NCBI GenBank assembly: GCA_030149025.1
Contig: JASBSH010000411.1
Location: 1-8,056, forward strand
DNA: 8,056 nt
Reading direction: 5' to 3'
Origin: Actinomycetales bacterium
GTDB taxonomy: Bacteria > Actinomycetota > Actinomycetes > Actinomycetales > BWSM-131
The notes beneath the pieces were generated by a model that did not search any database, was not told where the DNA came from, and saw only the letters and a program-made list of their open reading frames with translations. Positions within the stretch are counted from its first letter, which is position 1. Each line of letters starts with the position of its first letter. Shown piece after piece: positions 5,761 through 8,056 of this stretch. The position numbers and the translations under genes are program-made.

Positions 5761-6432
5761 AATGTGACGTTCCCCTGCACCAGCCCGTCCGGTGAGGCGC
5801 ACGGGTACCTCGAAGAGCCGGAGGGCGGCAAGGGTCCGGGGCTGATCGTCATCCAGGAGTGGTGGGGCCTCGATGAGCACATCGCTGACCTCGTCCGGCG
5901 GTTCGCCGGCGAAGGCTTCGTCACGCTTGCACCGGACCTGTACGGGGGCACCACCGTCCACGACCGTGAGGACGCGGCGAGGATGGCGGCCAGGCTCCCG
6001 GTCGACCAGGCGGTGGCGGACCTGGCGGGGGCGGTCGACTACCTGCTCGGCCTGGACGCCGTCACCTCGTCCACCGTCGGCGTCGTCGGGTTCTGCATGG
6101 GCGGTGCGTTCGTGCTGCGCCTCGCGGCGCGAGCGGGCGACAAGGTGAGCGCAGCCGTCCCGTTCTACGGCCGCCCTGACCCGGCGATCGACTACTCAGG
6201 CCTTCGTGCAGCCGTGCAGGGCCACTACGCCGAGCACGACCGCTCCATCAGCCGGGACGACGTGGTCACGATGGCCACGACGATAAGGCTCCAGTCCGGT
6301 GTGGTCCCTGAGATCCACTGGTATCCCGCAGGTCACGCCTTCATGAACGACCAGCGCCCCGCCCACGACCGGCACTGTGCGGCGCTGGCGTGGTCACGCG
6401 CCGTGGAGTTCCTGCGCGAGAACGTGAGCTGA
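5731..6432 (+). CDS. Dienelactone hydrolase family protein
   Basis: Cytosolic alpha/beta hydrolase of the dienelactone hydrolase (carboxymethylenebutenolidase) family, 233 residues, the usual size. The family triad Cys-Asp-His is visible: C122 in GFCMGG (120-125), D170 in GHYAEHD (164-170), and H202 in YPAGHAF (198-204). Glu43 in IQEWWGL matches the conserved Glu near the active site of dienelactone hydrolases, and LAPDLYGG (66-73) is also typical. True substrate is unknown: no aromatic-degradation genes are nearby, so chlorocatechol-pathway function cannot be claimed. ATG at 5731 is taken as the start; ATG at 5749 in the second repeat unit would give 227 residues and is equally consistent with the family. 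The frame is open back to 5650, but that stretch lacks family features. The last 39 bases overlap the 3' end of the sirtuin gene on the other strand. Confidence 0.9.
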   Translation: MTHQAAMTHQNVTFPCTSPSGEAHGYLEEPEGGKGPGLIVIQEWWGLDEHIADLVRRFAGEGFVTLAPDLYGGTTVHDREDAARMAARLPVDQAVADLAGAVDYLLGLDAVTSSTVGVVGFCMGGAFVLRLAARAGDKVSAAVPFYGRPDPAIDYSGLRAAVQGHYAEHDRSISRDDVVTMATTIRLQSGVVPEIHWYPAGHAFMNDQRPAHDRHCAALAWSRAVEFLRENVS

Positions 6433-7317
6433 CGCAGCGCCCGCCCCCGCTGCGACCGCCGGCGAGGCAGCCAGCATCTGGACGGCCATGGTCGTGACAG
6501 CGACCAGCGCAGGGCCGAGCGGCACGTCGAGCTTGAGACTCGCGCAGTCGTCGCCGCGGGTCACGCCCTGGTTCACGATCGCTACAGGCAGAGCGTGTTT
6601 CGCCGCGTGCCGGACGAAGCGAAGCCCGGACATGACGGTCAGCGAGGAGCCGAGGACCACCACGCTGCGGGCGCGTTGAACCATCTCGTAGCACCGCTGC
6701 ACCCGATCCTTGGGCACGTTCTCGCCGAAGAACACCACGTCCGGTTTCAGCACCCCGCCGCAGTCCCGGCAACCGACGATCCGGAACGCCCGCACCACGT
6801 GGTCGGGCAGGTCCACGTCACCGTCGGGGTTCACCTGCCGGACCCTGTCAGCCAGTTCCGCGAAGCCGGGGTTGGCGGCGTCGAGCCTGCGTCCCAGCTC
6901 GCGCCGGCTCGTTCGCTGCCCACAGTCCAAGCACACCACCAGGTCGAGCGTCCCGTGCAGGTCGACGACGTCGGTGGCGCCGGCAGCCTGGTGGAGTCGG
7001 TCCACGTTCTGGGTGATGACGCCGTCCACCAGGCCGAGCCGCTGCCAGGTGGTGACGGACCGGTGTCCGTCGTTCGGCCGCGCCTGCCCGATCAACCGCC
7101 AGCCGAGGTGGCTCCGCGCCCAGTACCGCTGACGGCCCGGTTCGCTGGAGACGAACTCCTGGTAGGTCATCGGGGCGCTGCGCCGCCGCACCCCGGTGGG
7201 GCCGCGGTAGTCCGGGATGCCCGACTCCGTCGACAACCCGGCGCCGCTGAGCACTACCACCCCACCGTCGGTGAGGAGGTCTGCCAGCTGACGCAAGCTG
7301 CCGTCGTCCATCGGCAC
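6394..7317 (-). CDS. SIRT4-like (class II) NAD-dependent protein deacylase, sirtuin
   Basis: A 307-residue sirtuin that would remove acyl groups from lysines using NAD+, or act as an ADP-ribosyltransferase or lipoamidase as reported for SIRT4-type members. Motifs in order: GAGLSTESGIPDYRG (25-39, NAD binding), TQNVDRLH (102-109), catalytic H121 in LHG, zinc cysteines C129/C132 and C183/C186, KPDVVFFGE (191-199), GSSLTV (223-228), and N249 in the IVNQG segment. The NPDGDVDL segment between the two Cys pairs and the STESGIPDYR variant match the SIRT4 subclass better than CobB/SIRT5. GTG at 7317 is chosen because TAACCT precedes it by six bases (leaderless); ATG at 7311 is an alternative removing two residues. 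An Ala-rich tail beyond about residue 278 is not conserved, and its last 12 codons are antisense to the hydrolase gene. Confidence 0.93.
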   Translation of the reverse strand: MPMDDGSLRQLADLLTDGGVVVLSGAGLSTESGIPDYRGPTGVRRRSAPMTYQEFVSSEPGRQRYWARSHLGWRLIGQARPNDGHRSVTTWQRLGLVDGVITQNVDRLHQAAGATDVVDLHGTLDLVVCLDCGQRTSRRELGRRLDAANPGFAELADRVRQVNPDGDVDLPDHVVRAFRIVGCRDCGGVLKPDVVFFGENVPKDRVQRCYEMVQRARSVVVLGSSLTVMSGLRFVRHAAKHALPVAIVNQGVTRGDDCASLKLDVPLGPALVAVTTMAVQMLAASPAVAAGAGAASAHVLAQELHGA

Positions 7318-7329
7318 CCAGGCAGGTTA
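7318..7329 (-). promoter_or_regulatory. Putative leaderless -10 element of the sirtuin gene
   Basis: TAACCT (7329-7324) fits TANNNT and is followed by exactly six bases before the GTG at 7317, so the transcript would begin at the start codon. It lies in the 17-base gap after the upstream gene, which suggests that the sirtuin has its own promoter rather than relying on read-through. No good -35 or Shine-Dalgarno is seen. Confidence 0.4.
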
Positions 7330-7334
7330 AGCGC

Positions 7335-8006
7335 TCATCGGCAGAAGATGAGCACGCAGTCGGGTTCTGGTGTCGCTCCGGTCGTCGGGGACGTGGTCGC
7401 CGACGGGGACGTGGTCTCCGTCGGGGACGTGGTCTCCGTGGGTGACGGCGAGCCGGTGCCCTTGCCCTTGCCCTTCCCGTTGTCGCCGTCCCCGGGCTCG
7501 GACTCTGACGGCGAAGGGGACGGCGAGTCGGACGGGGAGGACGGCGATGACGACTGCCCGGTCGACGGGGAGCTGGACGACGACGTGGACGACGGTGAAG
7601 TCGGGCTGCTCGTGCCCGGTCGCGTCGTCGTAGAGCCCTTGGCGCGGGGCCCACCGGTCGTCGCCAGGTCCCTGCGCTGCTGGCCGCGGGAGACGGTGCT
7701 CCCCCGGGAGGTCGCCGAGCTGCCCGTGTCGGACGCAGAGCCGGCGGCGGTGCTGGAGCTGCCCGCCGACGGGCTGTCCGCCGACGACGCGGAGGGCCCC
7801 TCGGGCACGGACGGGTCGCCGAGCACGACGAGCGGTAGGTTCGCCTGACCGGCAGCCGAGCCGCGCGCGGGCGTGTCGTCGTCCCCGTTCCCGGCCAACA
7901 CCCAGGCGGCACCCCCGAGCAGGAAGACCGCCAGAGCCGCGGCAACGGCCCCGGACCGCGGCAGATGCAGCCAACGCCGTGGCGTCTCGCTGGTCGGGGT
8001 GGTCAC
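7335..8006 (-). CDS. Single-pass membrane protein with Ser/Thr/Pro-rich extracytoplasmic region; N-terminus uncertain
   Basis: Not recognised as a named family. From the GTG at 8006 the product is 223 residues: a short N-terminus with R10, R11 and R17, one hydrophobic segment (about 20-38), then ~180 residues of low-complexity Ser/Thr/Pro/Gly sequence expected outside the membrane. The far C-terminal part has a KGKGKG run, the hexapeptide repeat TETTSP (with SATTSP), and an unusual end, DCVLIFCR, with two cysteines four residues apart. It may be a cell-wall-spanning stalk or anchored linker. The reading frame remains open with high G+C wobble bases to the window edge (adding ...STAGSSEPEPGSDTVV), and the 8006 GTG has neither a Shine-Dalgarno nor a TANNNT box. 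The gene may therefore be 5'-partial, for example the membrane and stalk part of a larger signalling protein such as a Ser/Thr kinase or anti-sigma factor. That idea is not supported by any visible domain. Confidence 0.65.
   Translation of the reverse strand: MTTPTSETPRRWLHLPRSGAVAAALAVFLLGGAAWVLAGNGDDDTPARGSAAGQANLPLVVLGDPSVPEGPSASSADSPSAGSSSTAAGSASDTGSSATSRGSTVSRGQQRRDLATTGGPRAKGSTTTRPGTSSPTSPSSTSSSSSPSTGQSSSPSSPSDSPSPSPSESEPGDGDNGKGKGKGTGSPSPTETTSPTETTSPSATTSPTTGATPEPDCVLIFCR
7386..7439 (-). repeat. 18-bp tandem repeat (3 units) encoding TETTSP hexapeptides
   Basis: Three 18-bp units at 7386-7403, 7404-7421 and 7422-7439 (plus strand CGGGGACGTGGTCTCCGT). The last two are identical and the first differs at two positions. 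On the coding strand they read TETTSP, TETTSP and SATTSP, so copy-number change would keep the frame and only lengthen or shorten the extracytoplasmic tail. A degenerate fourth unit follows at 7440. Confidence 0.9.
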
Positions 8007-8056
8007 GACGGTGTCGGAGCCGGGCTCCGGCTCAGACGACCCGGCGGTCGAGATCG
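8007..8056 (-). other. Ambiguous window edge: open continuation of the stalk protein, or end of another gene plus hairpin
   Basis: Two readings compete. In the frame of the stalk protein, codons continue without a stop to the edge. In another frame the edge reads D-L-D-R-R-V-V then TGA (8034-8032), which could be the end of an upstream gene. It is followed two bases later by CGGAGCCCGGCTCCG (8029-8015), a small hairpin with 7-base complementary arms. The sequence here cannot decide between them. Confidence 0.3.

Noticed and set aside
7386..7439. CRISPR or iteron-like DNA repeats
   Set aside because: The repeats have no spacers, keep the codon phase, and encode a simple Ser/Thr/Pro peptide repeat within a gene.
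6595..7848. Plus-strand open frame antisense to the sirtuin and stalk-protein genes
   Set aside because: It has no family features and its Asp/Gly/Glu-rich end is the complement of the Ser/Pro repeats.

Overview
The window is GC-rich, gene-dense DNA in which wobble positions are nearly always G or C. GTG starts are frequent, several genes look leaderless with TANNNT -10 boxes six bases before the start codon, and a Ser/Thr/Pro-rich membrane-anchored protein is present. Together with an Rv2629-like release-factor paralogue, this points to an actinobacterium. A Pseudonocardiales-type organism is my guess, but the order cannot be proved from the window. All genes look chromosomal and housekeeping or accessory. 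I see no transposase, integrase, phage gene, tRNA, rRNA or CRISPR array.

Left part (1-2164): a molybdate-uptake operon read right to left. The order is a small excisionase-type HTH plus single Mop/TOBE regulator, then modA (molybdate-binding lipoprotein), modB (permease), and the first codons of a probable modC (ATPase) cut by the window edge. All three junctions are 4-base GTGA stop/start overlaps, so the operon is probably translationally coupled. The 90-base gap before the divergent MFS transporter holds a probable leaderless promoter and a palindrome with TGCGGC half-sites that fills its -10/-35 spacer.

Middle (2165-5730): an MFS permease (+) converges on a two-gene minus-strand unit, a baeRF/Rv2629-like protein followed 5 bases later by a DUF72 (YecE-like) protein. 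The convergent junction is unusual. An 18-bp tandem duplication runs into a perfect 20-bp inverted repeat, and the stop codons of both flanking genes lie inside this structure. It is probably a bidirectional terminator and possibly a dispersed repeat. The baeRF-like gene has a very strong Shine-Dalgarno sequence embedded in a triplet/hexamer repeat.

Right part (5731-8056): a dienelactone-hydrolase-family enzyme (+) with a duplicated start region (18-bp tandem repeat carrying ATG twice) overlaps tail-to-tail by 39 bases with a SIRT4-like class II sirtuin (-). Upstream of the sirtuin lies a single-pass, Ser/Thr/Pro-rich protein with a hexapeptide repeat and a C-terminal Cys-x4-Cys end. Its frame stays open to the window edge, so its true N-terminus may lie outside.

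There is no clear new multi-gene defence or biosynthetic system here. The most interesting items are the stop-codon-containing repeat/hairpin at 3491-3563, the recurrence of 18-bp tandem duplications at three unrelated sites, the operator-like array in front of the molybdate regulator, and the degenerate GGQ-loop protein paired with DUF72. There is no gene-free stretch longer than 300 bases.
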